From contig JALMQS010000162.1 of assembly GCA_024734495.1 (NCBI GenBank), positions 1,364,001-1,428,000 of the forward strand: DNA of 64,000 bases, written 5' to 3'. A program made the position numbers and the translations under genes. The notes below the pieces were generated by a model. That model worked only from the letters and a program-made list of their open reading frames with translations. It made no database searches and was not told the origin of the DNA. Every line of letters begins with the position of its first letter. The first letter of the stretch is position 1. Source of the DNA: Forficula auricularia. Lineage: Eukaryota; Arthropoda; Insecta; Dermaptera; Forficulidae. Shown one piece after another: positions 1 through 10,676 of this stretch.

Positions 1-57
1 TTATACTTGGAAGTTGCCGGAAATTGTGTATGTGCCATAAAGGAGGGCAATAAACTA

Positions 58-156
58 TGGAATGTGATGAGGATGCATAGTGAAAATTTCCATCTCTTAT
101 TTTCTATTTAAAAATAAAAAATAAAAACCCCCACCATACATCCTCATCACATTCCA
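58..156. repeat. small fold-back repeat
   Basis: An 18-bp perfect inverted repeat (58-75 against 139-156, beginning TGGAATGTGATGAGG) encloses an A/T-rich loop. It looks like a small MITE or snap-back repeat. No target duplication was identified. Confidence 0.5.
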
Positions 157-930
157 ATTCAAATTAAATATCATTGATTAAAATGTCAATTATTGGTGAA
201 TTTTTGATGTCTGTTTGATTGTTCAAGATGTTTTGATTAAGGTGTATGGCCTTTTTAATTTCAGCTGACTCAAACAAATCCGATTTCCTGCTTTTTGAAT
301 GAAATGTAAAGGGAGGGGGTTAGTCGATGAAGGTAAATGGTTGTGGTCAAACAAATGATCTGCAAAAGCCGATTCATTATTTTATGTTTTCTTCAGTCAA
401 TGTTCTCCTGACGATGAGTTAAGAGCTCGAAATATATAGAGTAAACTAAAAAAATCTTTGTTTTTTAATTTTTCTCCTTGTGAAACACCACCAACTCCAA
501 CCTAATTTTATTTTATTTAATGTTTCACTATAAATCAACACGTTCCCTAAATTTTACTTATTTGATATGTGTTAATTTTTCTTTCCTCACTACCCCCTGG
601 GCTGCCTTCCATTACATTCACTTAAAACAAAAGTTTAGGAAATAATAATACAAATCTAGAGTCTTTTATTAAAATTATACCGGAAGTTTTGATAGGCTTA
701 AGAGCTCATCAATCATTCAATATTTAAATTGTTTCACAAGCATTACGCTTTCCATTGAATGAACTCATTCATTTGAATGAAATCAATCATCAAAATGAAT
801 AAATAACTTTTGTTTATTTGTTTTAGTGAATTTATGTTATTATTCAAATAAACTTAATTTGTTAATTCAATTGAATTATCGATTTTAGTCTTCTGTCTGT
901 TAGAATTAAAATTTGACCTCAGAGTAAAAA
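157..930. other. AT-rich upstream region, no gene
   Basis: No coding sequence is seen apart from the ribozyme-like motif at 408-432. The last few hundred bases must include the promoter and 5' UTR of the receptor gene that starts at 931, but no core promoter element stands out from the A/T background. Confidence 0.4.
408..432 (+). ncRNA. hammerhead ribozyme core candidate
   Basis: CTGACGA (408-414) is followed by a 5-bp helix II (GAGTT/AGCTC, loop AAG) and GAAA (429-432). CUGANGA - helix II - GAAA is the conserved hammerhead core. The flank after GAAA (TATATA) matches the copy at 24562, so both belong to one dispersed repeat. Helices I and III are not convincing by eye. Confidence 0.5.
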
Positions 931-1773
931 ATGAATTTCCTTCAGGCAACACGATACATTTTCCCTCTTTTTAAAGTGTTCGCTATAATTCCATTCGATA
1001 TTTCTGGCCCACCTGGCCAACTTCACATTCAGAAGAATCGAAAATGCTTCATTCTCGGCAACGCCCTTCTGGCTATGTTCTCGTGTTTTCTCCTCTACAA
1101 ATTAGTAGGCCTTTCGATGATTTTGGATCATCTGGAAGATTACGTGAATCTATTTGGATTAGCAATATTTGTTGTCGAGGTTTACTCAGGGATTCTCACA
1201 TCACTACTTTATCACCATAAATATAACCAATTCTTTCACGAATTAATTCAAATTTCTGACCTCCATCCAAACACCCACAAATACTTCAAAACAATGTTCT
1301 ATTTAATTATTTTTAAATTATTTTACATGATAATAAATCTATTTTTAGAATTATGCTTACATCTTTTCAGTGTATATTATAATAACAAAATTATCCAAGA
1401 AGTTATTAACATAGCCATTGGAATTTATCATTTTGCATTTATTTCACAATTTCATTTAATATTAATTTCCACAATTTGTATTCTTAAAGCGCTGAATGAA
1501 AATTTGTTAAATTTCCAAATTCATTTCAATACTTTTTATAAAGTTTTTGATAATTTTCAAAATATTATTAAATTAGCTGAATGGAATTTATTAAATTTAA
1601 TATTTCTTTGTTTTTTTGGATTTGTGTCAAACTCGTTCAATTGTATGGTTTCGGTTATTAATTCTACCGATAGTAGACTCCCTACCGATATTTGGTTTCT
1701 GGTCAACAAGCTCAATTATTTAGTTCAACATATGATTGTCATGTGTTTGTTAATTCAACAACTTCAAAAAGAG
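931..1773 (+). CDS. gustatory-receptor-like chemoreceptor, first coding exon
   Basis: This 281-codon exon opens with ATG and ends exactly at a codon boundary before a splice donor (GAG|GTACGA). The reading frame stops two codons into the intron. The protein is hydrophobic with several predicted membrane segments. It has an N-terminal LFKVFAIIPF segment like the first helix of insect gustatory receptors (7tm_7 family), and a middle region (HLILISTICILKALNENL) like the helix-4/loop region of that family. Such receptors are inverted 7-TM ligand-gated channels in taste neurons. About 280 residues covers roughly the first two thirds of a normal 370-450 residue GR. The last helix with its TYhhhhhQF-like tail must lie on downstream exons, and none is recognisable in the window. 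A mariner begins about 180 bp into the intron. The GR call is inference from overall character. A divergent odorant receptor is the main alternative. Confidence 0.6.
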
Positions 1774-1949
1774 GTACGATAACTCGCATTTTTTTACTAT
1801 ACTTGAAATCAATATCGCTTTAACTGTTTATTTAATTATTTATTAATACAATGTACATATAGATCATATATAATATAAATTTAATTATTTTTAGCTCGCT
1901 CTATCTTCGATCTATTTAGATATAATATCGCTTCATCATTACTAACATA

Positions 1950-3003
1950 AACGGTCATTCAATAAGTCCGTAGGATAAGTAAGAAAAAAAACAAAAATTT
2001 TGATTTTATTATTCAACATAGTTGCCTTCGAGGGCGATACAACGAGTATAGCGATTTTCCAAATTTTCGATACCACTTTTATAGCAGGATTTCTCTTTCT
2101 CGTCAAAATAGGCCTCAGTTTTAGCGATTACTTCATCATTGGACTTAAATTTTTCTCCATCAAGCATCTCTTGAGATCTGAAAACAGGATAAAAGTCGCT
2201 GGGGGCTAAATCTAGAGAAGATGGTGGGTGGGTAAGCAATTTGAAGCCGTTTTCATTCAATTTTGCCATCGTTTCCATCGATCTGTGACACGGTGCATTG
2301 TCATGGTGAAACAACACTTTTTTCTTTTTCAAATGTGCCCGTTTCTTTGTGATTTCAGCCTTCAATCGATCCAAAAGTGCACAGTAATAGTCGCTGTTGA
2401 TGGTGGTTCCTTTTTGGAGATAGTCAATGAATATTATTCCGTTCGCATCCCAAAATACAGACGCCATCACGTTACCGGCCGATTGTTGCGTCTTTGCTCT
2501 CTTTGGATTCGGTTCGTCGACTGCTGTCCACTCAGCGGACTGTCTTTTGGATTCTGGTGTGTAATAGTGAAGCCATGTCTCATCCATTGTCGATATCGAC
2601 GATAGAATTCCATTTTATTGCGGTTTAACAGCGCCAAACACTCCTCTGAAGCATCGATTCGTTGTTGTTTTTGGTCGACTGTGAGTTCATGTGGCACCCA
2701 CTTTGCACAGAGCTTTCGCATACCCAAATGTTCGTGTAAAATGGTAAAAACACTGGCATCTGATATCTTTACAATGTCAGCTAGCTCGTGCACCTTCAAT
2801 TTGCGATCGTTCATAATCAATTTGTGGATTTTTTTATGTTTTCTGGAATAACATCCTCATTTGGGCGTCCACTGCGCTCTGCATCATTTGTGCTGATATG
2901 ACCACGTTTAAATTTAGCAATCCACTTCTCTACCATTTGTCTCGATGGAGCAGAGTTCGGATAATGTTTATCAAGCCATTGTTTGGTTTCCACTGTATTT
3001 TTT
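1950..3003 (-). pseudogene. mariner transposase, frameshifted and 5'-truncated
   Basis: Read on the minus strand, the protein has the mariner order: helix-turn-helix part (GHISTNDAERSGRP near 2870-2905), then RKLKVHELADIV, then the DDE domain. The three catalytic positions are visible: MDETW near 2585, HHDNAPCH near 2300 and LAPSD near 2205, with 34 residues between the second and third, i.e. the DD34D signature. A single-base loss near 2590, just before MDETW, throws the frame. The first roughly 15 residues and the 5' terminal repeat are missing, and homology stops near 3003. The 3' terminal repeat (ACGGTCATTCAATAAGTCCG) starts at about 1951. The protein ends in the family's usual ALEGNYVE. 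The element sits in the intron of the upstream receptor gene and is inactive. Confidence 0.9.
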
Positions 3004-3514
3004 ATCTAGGTCACTTATTCGTGTACCCAGTATGAACAGTAAATCCGTAAAGAAATAACAACAATATCGATTTCCGTACGACTCTCGGTAATTATAAACT
3101 TTTGGACAAACAAACCAGTTATTCCTGAATTGATTATATTATTGACTTTACTCCCATCGTGTGTGTTCTTCGTATCTCATAATTAAAAAACTCAAGCTAA
3201 TAACTGTGTGTATTTGAAATAATCATTAAATAAAAAACTTTAAAAAGAATTGAATAACTAAAAAATATAAACTTTTAATCCATTTTCGAACAATTAACCG
3301 TTTCTCCATAATCCAGACCCTACCATCTTCAAAAGTCTAATTCCTAAATAATAAAAATCTATCTTGCTATCCAGACAACAACATTTAAGTTTCTACCGCA
3401 ACAAACCACACGTGTGATGGTTTGAAAAATCAATTCTTTTTTAAAAAGGTGTTTTTCGACCAGCATAACATAATTTGTATGTACCTATGTCCGTCCCCCA
3501 ACAAAAACAATCGT
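3004..3514. other. AT-rich, nothing recognised
   Basis: Presumed intron or intergenic sequence. No coding signal and no clear repeat structure was seen. Confidence 0.4.
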
Positions 3515-3795
3515 CATGGTTACCAATTTAAATAGAATTATTTGTATATATAAAATTAAGGTTTTGTCTGTACATTGGGGTGGTGGTGTGGGTGGGTTTC
3601 GGGGGAGGGGGAAGGGGGAATGAGGTTCGAGAGGTGGGGGTCCAGGGGTGGTCATGGTTATTAATTTAAATGAAATTATCTATACATATAAAATTAAGGT
3701 TTTGTCTGTACATTTGGGTGGTTGGGTGGGTTGGGGTGCTGAGTGGGTTTCGGGCGGCTAACAATAGTGCCGCCTAAGGCGAGCCTTGCATCTAG
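3515..3795 (+). mobile_element. Helitron-like mini-element with duplicated 5' ends
   Basis: Two direct copies of a segment containing AAATTAAGGTTTTGTCTG occur at about 3553 and 3687. The second begins with TC (3679) preceded by A. The segment ends with two small hairpins (GGCGGC...GCCGCC and AAGGC-GA-GCCTT) just before CTAG (3792-3795), which is followed by T. TC start, subterminal 3' hairpin, CTRR end and insertion between A and T are Helitron hallmarks. From TC to CTAG the element is only about 117 bp, so it has no coding capacity. Confidence 0.55.
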
Positions 3796-3813
3796 TATTT
3801 CTAATTAAAAAGA

Positions 3814-3840
3814 CTGATGATGAAGCCCAAGCCTTCGAAT
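3814..3840 (+). ncRNA. decayed hammerhead-like core
   Basis: CTGATGA (3814-3820), a GAAG/CTTC helix II, then GAAT where GAAA is expected. The flank TATAGTCTC is that of the copies at 47969 and 52446, so it is the same repeat family. The changed last A makes activity unlikely. Confidence 0.4.
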
Positions 3841-4337
3841 TATAGTCTCAAAGAAATATACATTATACTTGTTTTATTTGGTTCAAGCAGAGGACAAACA
3901 GTTTCTCTTGGTTACTTTACGCCTGCCGATGCAGCCCGCCTTGTAGAGAGTTCTATTAGAATGCATACCCTATTTTCCATAGGCGGCGCTGATGATCCTT
4001 TCCGTTACGTCATTTCATGCATTATAGAAAAAGGCTGTTTTTTCTCTTATCCGTTCGATGTTTTGTGATTTATTTATTTATTTGACTTGATTTTCTGCTT
4101 TTCCTCAATCGAGGTTAAGGGGTTCGAGACTGTTTATTATTTTTAAAAGAAAATTCTCAATTTTAGGTTAAAAATAAAATAAAATGAGCGAGTCTTCTGT
4201 TTTTTAAATAAAATAATTTTTAATTATTTCTAGAGACTATAGTTTCGAAGTGTTAAAAGGACAAGAAGAAAAAAAGAAGAAAGCAAGAAAGTGATGAGGG
4301 AAATGAGAATCTAGGGAAGAAACTAGATATTGTGATC

Positions 4338-4962
4338 ATGGAATTGCAGAAAAATAATGAAGAATTAAAAAACCTGAGAGAAGAACTGGAGAGAGAAAGA
4401 CAGGAGAGACAGGAAGAAAGAAAGGAATGGAGAAGGGAAATAGAAGAAATTAAGCAGGAAGAATTTAGATCTCAAAAGGAGAATAGAGTCTATGGAAGAC
4501 AAAGATAGAGAAAAAAATTTTATAATAAAAGGTTTGGACGAAGATAACGAAGAGACAGAGAAAACGGAAGAAATGGTCAAACGAGTAATAAAAGAAAAAC
4601 TACATTTGGAGGTATCAGAAATAGAGGAAGCCTTCAGAATGGGAAAAAGAATGGAAGGAAGGATAAGACCAATATTGGTGAAATTGAGAAATAAAAAAGG
4701 AAAGAGAGATATCTTCAAAAGAAGAGGCAATCTGAAGGGGACCAACATATATCTAGAGGACGATTTAAAAAGAGAATCAAGAGATCTGAGAAGTAGAACA
4801 TTGAACATGATACGAATATTGAGAGGAAAAGGGAAGAGAGCCTTCTTGAGAGGAATTGATAAAATAGATTGTGATAGAAAGCTATATAAGCTGAAGGACT
4901 TCAATGAAGAGGGAGAACTAATAGAAATAAACCGTCCAGAAGAAACTTCAAAAAACGAATAG
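4338..4962 (+). pseudogene. LINE ORF1 (coiled coil plus RNA-binding domain)
   Basis: The first part (ATG at 4338) encodes a charged coiled-coil-like stretch rich in E, K and R, and hits a stop near 4500. The rest continues in the next frame (from 4492) with a conserved block resembling the RRM-like domain of L1-type ORF1 proteins: NFIIKGLDE, then a RMG motif, RPILVKL and IYLEDDL. A one-base shift near 4465-4475, next to an AAAA run, separates the two. ORF1 proteins coat the element RNA. Repairing the shift would give about 208 residues, plausible for a compact ORF1. Confidence 0.7.
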
Positions 4963-4964
4963 AC

Positions 4965-7900
4965 ATGATGGACGCCAAGAGACTATCAGGGGATGAAAGA
5001 AAAGAAGCAAACACAGGAAAACGAAATGAAAAGGAAATCAAAATAGTCTCGTGGAATGTAGCAGGCATACACAATAAAGATAAAGAATTCTGGAACTGGT
5101 TGAGACATCACGATGTAATAATCCTGTTAGAAACCTGGATAGAAGGAGAGAAAGAACAAAGAATGAGAGAAGAGTTAGGACCGGAATACAGGATATGGAC
5201 AGACCCTGCGTTGAGAATAAAAAAAAAGGGAAGAGCTAGGGGAGGACAATTAATAGGGATAAAAAAAAGTATAGAGATGAAAGAAGAAATTGATAAATGG
5301 AAATATGGAATGACCGTAAAATATAAAGAGAAAGAAGGGCGAGATATCAAGATATTAACGGTATATAACAATGAAAGGATGGAACAACTGAGAAGAGAAC
5401 TAGAAAATATCATTTACCCGGAAATTCAGAAAGACAATGAAATAATAATACTAGGCGATTTCAATGCCAGGGTAGGTGAAAATATTATAAGCATTGAGGA
5501 AGACGAAGAGGAAGGTGAAGAAATGATAAGAAGGTCACAAGATAAAATTATGAACAGTGAAGGAAGAAAATTACTAGATTTTTGTAGAGACAGCGGTCTA
5601 AAAATATGGAATGGGAGAACGAAAGGAGACAAGCGGGGAAAATATACTTACATTGGAGCAAGGGGGTCTTCAGTAATAGACTATGTGATCACTAAGGAAA
5701 ATCTTGACAGAGAAATAATAGTAGACATGGAGGTGATAACTAGAGGTGATTCGGACCATATGCCTCTGGTAACAACAATTAAGAGAAACATAGATATAGA
5801 GGAAAGAGAGAAGATAGAAAAAGGAGAGGGAAACACAAGGTGGGAATGGGATGAAAGAAAAAAGGAAAAAATATAGAAAAATAATGAGAAGGAGATGGAA
5901 GGAAGCGAAGGAAAAAAATCTGGAAATGGACATGGACAAGCTAAACGAAATAATAATCAATACGGCAGAAGAACTAAACTTAAGGAAAAAGGAAAAAAAG
6001 AGAAGAGAGCAAGGTGATCAAAAATACGAAAAACTAAAAAAAGAAATGCTAGAGACACTGAGAAAATTTGAAAAAACAAATAGAGAAGAAGATAGAGTGG
6101 AATATGGTGTAAGGAAAAAAAACTGAAAGAGAGAAAAAAGAAATACAGAAAGAAAAAGCAGAAAAAATTTGGAAAGAAGTTAAACAAAGCAAAAATAATA
6201 CAGATTTTTGGAAAACAGTGAATAAACTAAGAAGTAGGAAAAGAGAAAGAGTGGAGTGTGAAGAGGACGAGTTAAGAAGTCACTTCATGGAAATACTGGA
6301 AGGCAGCGGAGAAAAACAACAACAAGATTTTGATGAAATTGAAGATACGGAGGCAGAAATGAAAGACAGCGAGGAACAAGGAGAGGAAATGGAAATGAAT
6401 AGAGAAATAGAAAGCGGAGAATTGGAAAGAGAACTAAAAGACTTAAAAAAAAGAAGGCACCAGGCTCTGACACAGTCATAAATGAATTTTACAAAGAGTT
6501 ACCTGAAGAAATGAAAAACGAACTACTAGGAGTATTGAACGCTGTCTGGAAAGAGGGCAAAATACCTGATAAGTGGAGGAAAGCAAGGATTTTCCCAATA
6601 TATAAGTCGGGCGTCAAGGAAAATCCAGCCAACTATAGAGGGATTTCACTTCTTAATAGTGCCTACAAATTGATGTCATCAATAATGACAAGGAGATTGC
6701 AGGTATGGCTAGAGAAAAAAAAGATCATAAAGGAAAGTCAATCTGGATTTAGACAGGGAAGAGGAACTAGGGACAACCTATTTGTATTGAACACTCTAAT
6801 TGAAAACAAATTAAAAAACAAAAAAGGAAGGCTTTTTGTACTGTTTTTGGACTTGAAAGCGGCATTTGATAAGGTCAACAGGAGGAAACTAATAGAAAAA
6901 ATAAAAAAATACGGAGTACAAGGAAGAATGCTAAGGTATATAAAAGCAGTATATGAAGAAACATCGAATGAAATATTAAAAGGAAATGAAGAAGGAAATA
7001 AATTCTGGACATCGAGAGGGGTGAGGCAGGGATGCCCGATGAGTCCAGTTCTATTCAACATGTATATAAATGACATGGAGAAAGAATGGACGGAAAGAAA
7101 CTTAGGAGGGACGGTAATCGGGAATAAAAAGATATACTGTCTGAAATATGCTGACGACGTAGCAGTAGTATCCGATACAGAAGAGGGATTGAGAGAGATG
7201 ATAATAAATTTAGTAAAATACACAAAAAAGAACGATCTGGAAATCAATTGTAAAAAGTCAAAAATAATTTGTTTTAGGAAGAGGGGGAGGAGGGGGAAGA
7301 AAAGAAACTGGTTAATGGAAAAAGAAAAAATCGAAGAAGTCGAAAATATCAAATACTTGGGATATAGAATAAATTCAAGAAACAATCACAATGAACATAT
7401 AAAAGAACAAAAAGCAAAAGCAAAAAGAATTATATACACCACATGGAGTATAATAAAAAGAACAAGAATGGCTTCATTCGCAAAGAAATTCTACCTTTTC
7501 GAGTCCCTAATAAAATCAATCTTAATGTATGGAGTGGAACTATGGGGTTGGGAAGAAAAAATAGAAGTGGAAAAAACACAAGGGGAATATATCAAGCTAA
7601 TAATGGGGATAGACAGAAACACTCCGGATTATATATGGAGAGGAGAAACGGGGAGATCAAACCTATATGTCTACCAGGCTAAAAGATTGATGAAATATAT
7701 GCTAAAGGTCAAAGAAATGGAGGATGACAGATGGCCGAAGATATGTCTGAGGGAAATAATTAGAGGAATCGGAAATAAAAATGAAACAAGATGGGGAAAC
7801 AGTTTTAGAAAAAGGTGGAATGGCTGGGGAGAGCCCACAATAGTTCACGAATTGCTAAATGAAGAAGAAACTGAATTAATAAAGAAAATAGAAGACGGCA

Positions 7901-8268
7901 TAATAAAGGGAGCAGAACAAAAAATACAATTGGACCTGGAAAAAATAGAGAAATCCAAGTACTTCCCTTACTATAAGGAAATAAAGATAAATGTTGGAAA
8001 AGAGGAGTATCTGGAGAGACCAAACATAAGCGAGTGGAAGAGGCGCATCTGGACAAGGGCCAGATGCGGAAATATTTACAACAAAGGAACAAGAGAGGAA
8101 GAGGCAACAGTACAGAAGGGAGAAGAGGAGAGGACCGAGAAGCTGTGGAAGAGCATGGTGGAGCCACTGAGGGAGGGAAGGATGGAAGATGACGTAATAG
8201 GACGGATGAAGGAAGAAGAAGACGGGATAGAAAAGAGAAGAAAGAAGGGAGAAGAACAAAACCATTAA
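4965..8268 (+). pseudogene. LINE ORF2 (endonuclease and reverse transcriptase)
   Basis: The AP-type endonuclease fills 4965-5850 with its catalytic motifs in order: SWNVAGI, LLETWI, GDFNAR, SVIDY and SDHMPL. The reverse transcriptase is in 6511-8268: NYRGISLLNSAYK, FLDLKAAFDKV, QGCPMSPVLFN and the catalytic YADDVAVV. Between them the frame changes three times, near 5850-5875, 6110-6122 and 6444-6452, each inside or beside a run of 6-8 A. The linker still reads sensibly in each frame, including KKAPGSDTVINEFYKELPEE just before the RT. The C-terminal region carries no obvious CCHC knuckle, although related elements end with a Cys-rich motif. This protein would nick DNA and prime reverse transcription at the break. 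The breaks are either real decay or homopolymer sequencing errors. Confidence 0.88.
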
Positions 8269-8308
8269 ATAAAATCAAAAATTATCTGTTTTAAACATAG
8301 TAAAAGAA

Positions 8309-8337
8309 AGTACTGAAGCCCCGTTCGGGCATGTACT
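8309..8337 (+). other. LINE 3' UTR stem-loop
   Basis: AGTAC (8309-8313) pairs with GTACT (8333-8337) and GCCC (8318-8321) with GGGC (8327-8330), giving a two-part hairpin about 40 bp after the ORF2 stop. Such 3' structures often serve as the recognition site for the element's own reverse transcriptase. That role is inferred here. Confidence 0.5.
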
Positions 8338-8399
8338 ATAAATGTGAATTTTTAATAAATATGTATGTGATTTGAGAATTTTTGAAAAAATTATGATTT

Positions 8400-9628
8400 T
8401 AATACTTTGTAAAATGTTCTAATTTTGTTAAATCTAAATTTAATTGAATATTGGAATATAAAATTGTAGAAAATTATTATATAAAATTGAATTGAATATT
8501 TAAAATTACATGGATGATAAAGCTGTTGATACTTAAACTTTTGTAAAAGCAAGGAGTTTTACTAAAGCGAGTGCTATAAAACATTTCAAAACGTGCTTTT
8601 TATAAAACTTTTTCTTTTTCTACATTTTGTAATATATATATATGTTGTTTAAAGATATAAGACAAGTTTATTAATTAAGTTAAATAGTAAAACTTGCAAA
8701 TTATGTATGTTACATGTTATTAAATAAAAAATAAAAAAACAAAGGGATCCTGATGAGTTCCAGGTATAATGGGTGTTAGTGGTGGGGTGAACGCTATTGT
8801 GATGCGGTAGGGTTGGTTGTTGGAAGAAAGGGGAATGCCCCTTAACCCCAACTGTTGGTCCAACCACGAGGGAAAGCAAGGTATTGGAAGTGTGTGACAA
8901 AAAGTATGTGAGCAAACCATGATTTGGTGGTAGCTGAATTACTTCTGATTCGGGTTGGCGCATATGTTAACATTCAACGAATATTGTCGCTCACGGGATT
9001 ACACGCGCCAACTCGTCTCTCAATAATTCATTGATTTATTATTTCATTATAAATAGATTGATTCACGTAGTGTACAGTGTGTTTGACAATTTGACTGTTG
9101 TTTACTTAAAGTATTATTACTCATATTAAAGTATTGTTTATTTGAACAAACTACTATGTATGAGGTCGCAGTGCCATCTAGCGGTGAGCGCTAGGACTGG
9201 ACCGGACAATGGGTATGCATTGACCAGTAATTATATCATTAAGAAATAACGAGAGAGGAATGACCGACGAGTTCAGAGTTCAGAGAGCGATAAAACACAA
9301 GGAAGTCTTCTCTGAGGCAAGATACACATAGGGTCTATTCCGAGTCTTCTCTAGGCAAGAGACAAGAAGAACAACTATTCTATTCTGAGCCACAGGAGAG
9401 AGATTTTTATCATTATTACTATCAGAGAGAGCGAATAACTGCCAATTCTCCATATATACAAGTTCCTTCTTCATCGAGCACCTAGGTTGCACCCCGGTTA
9501 CTTCATTTTATTTGATATACGTCCTTCTTGAGGAAAAGTTACTGCCGTACGAAGCGCACACCGCTAAATATATACAATTATATACATTGAGCACCAGAGA
9601 AGCACACCTTCGGATACGGTCCTCAAAC

Positions 9629-9630
<2 letters not shown>
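8400..9630. other. unclassified intergenic DNA
   Basis: No gene is supported. 8965-9160 begins TGTTAACATT and holds a TATAAATAGA box, which could be a solo LTR, but no matching 3' end, second copy or target duplication is visible. 9250-9480 is relatively GA-rich. Small ORFs here have no recognisable domains. Confidence 0.35.

Positions 9631-9692
<62 letters not shown>
9631..9692. repeat. (AT)n microsatellite
   Basis: About 60 bp of pure alternating AT, ending directly at the GC-rich hairpin cluster. Confidence 0.95.
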
Positions 9693-9693
<1 letters not shown>

Positions 9694-9762
9694 GAGCTTT
9701 TCGTGCGTGCCTTCGGCACGCCCTCGAAGCTCGGCCCTCCGGGCTGGTGCCCTGGCGGGCAG
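9693..9762. other. GC-rich hairpin cluster
   Basis: CGAGCTT (9693-9699) pairs with AAGCTCG (9727-9733) around an inner GCGTGCC-TTC-GGCACGC hairpin (9705-9721). These are followed by GCCC-TCC-GGGC and GCCC-TGGC-GGGC hairpins. The GC content contrasts sharply with the surroundings. It looks like a structured repeat end. The element is not identified. Confidence 0.6.
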
Positions 9763-10129
9763 CGTCTCGGTCCAAAAATCTTATTCCTCTTAAAAAAACC
9801 ACACTCCAAATGTATACCCGTAAACTACCGAAAATACATCGTCTCTTAAAAGTTTCGCCTCTTTAATTTTTGAGTGGCCTGGGGGGGGGAGGAACAATTA
9901 TCAATATATTTAATGTTTCTTAATTTAAAATGAATTGGAGTCTTTCATTTCAAAATTCGAGTCCAAATTAGAATTATATTTCAAATTTGCCTGGTTAATG
10001 AAAATCGATTGGAGTCATCAGTTTAAAATCCGAGCTGACAATTATATTTCAAATTTGCCTCGTTAATTAATATATATTTAATTTTAAATTTAGGGAACGA
10101 AGAAAAGTTTATTTTTATTACAGACAAAA

Positions 10130-10224
10130 GGATCAGCCGGGGCTCGAACCCGGGATCTTTGCATGTGTACTGCAATGCTTTGTCATAAGAGTTTTAACTC
10201 CTATATCCACTAAGCTACTGATCC
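10130..10224 (-). repeat. tRNA-like repeat (SINE head or tRNA pseudogene)
   Basis: On the minus strand the ends form a perfect 7-bp acceptor helix (GGATCAG/CTGATCC). There is an A-box-like TAGCTTAGTGG and a B-box in a perfect T-arm (CCGGG-TTCGAGC-CCCGG). At 95 nt it is long, and the D-arm and anticodon arm do not fold cleanly. A related copy at 26692-26785 shares sequence outside the tRNA part, so this is a dispersed tRNA-derived repeat and unlikely to be a working tRNA. Confidence 0.6.
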
Positions 10225-10330
10225 CTGATCCCAAACTAATACCTTTTGTCTATATGAATTATGGAATTTCTTTTAATCCTCTCCTCGTTCATTTTCGCAG
10301 CCTAGGCCTTGATTCATTAATTAAACAATT

Positions 10331-10409
10331 AAATATTCCAGCGCCTCCCAATCCCAAATTATTTTCGATCTTTGGGGTCTGCGATCGATTGGGAGGCGCT
10401 GGAATATTT
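10331..10409. repeat. perfect 23-bp hairpin
   Basis: 10331-10353 and 10387-10409 are exact reverse complements over 23 bp (arm starts AAATATTCCAGCG) around a 33-nt loop. The phrase GATTGGGAGG recurs just outside the tRNA-like repeat at 26.8 kb, so the hairpin is probably part of the same repeat. Confidence 0.6.
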
Positions 10410-10556
10410 ATATATTTAATGTTTCTTAATTTAAAATCTATTGGTGATTTTTCATTTTTCATTCGAGTTCAAATGAATACAATATTATCTCGACACAAAG
10501 TCTAAATCAAAAATATATAGTTTTAGTAACAGAAATCAAGTATTAAATATTAATGT

Positions 10557-10612
10557 TACATTGGTCTAATGGCTAGTTCAAGAGTTCGTCGGTTCGATTC
10601 TAGGCAAGAGGG
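10557..10612 (+). repeat. truncated tRNA-like sequence
   Basis: TGGTCTAATGG resembles an A box and GGTTCGATTC a B box, but they are only about 30 bp apart and the total is about 55 nt, too short for a tRNA. Probably a decayed SINE head. Confidence 0.4.
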
Positions 10613-10676
10613 TAATTTTTTTTAGAGAAATTTTTCTAAGCGATGTTACAAATTAATCTAGATAAATATATATAGT

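Larger units (their letters stand above)
4250..8380 (+). mobile_element. APE-type LINE, nearly full length
   Basis: This is a two-ORF non-LTR retrotransposon. ORF1 is 4338-4962 and ORF2 4965-8268, separated by only 2 bp. A short 3' UTR contains a hairpin. The strand is strikingly purine-rich (coding strand A+G) with long A runs. The 5' boundary is uncertain: just upstream (about 4231-4246) there is a piece of the hammerhead repeat family (ACTATAGTTTCGAAG). No target duplication was identified. The clade is not assigned. Confidence 0.85.

Noticed and set aside
3817..4068. 83-codon ORF
   Set aside because: Starts inside a ribozyme-family repeat. No recognised domain and no splice signals.
4365..8278. 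Minus-strand ORFs opposite the LINE (for example 6738-7385, 7805-8278, 5108-5413)
   Set aside because: Hydrophobic S/F/L-rich shadows of a purine-rich coding strand. The plus strand carries the conserved motifs.
8965..9160. Solo LTR (TGTTAACATT start, TATAAATAGA box)
   Set aside because: No inverted CA end, no second LTR, no target duplication and no primer-binding site seen. Left as a note only.
10130..10224. Functional tRNA gene
   Set aside because: Good acceptor and T arms, but 95 nt with no clean D and anticodon arms, and shared flanks with a second decayed copy indicate a repeat.
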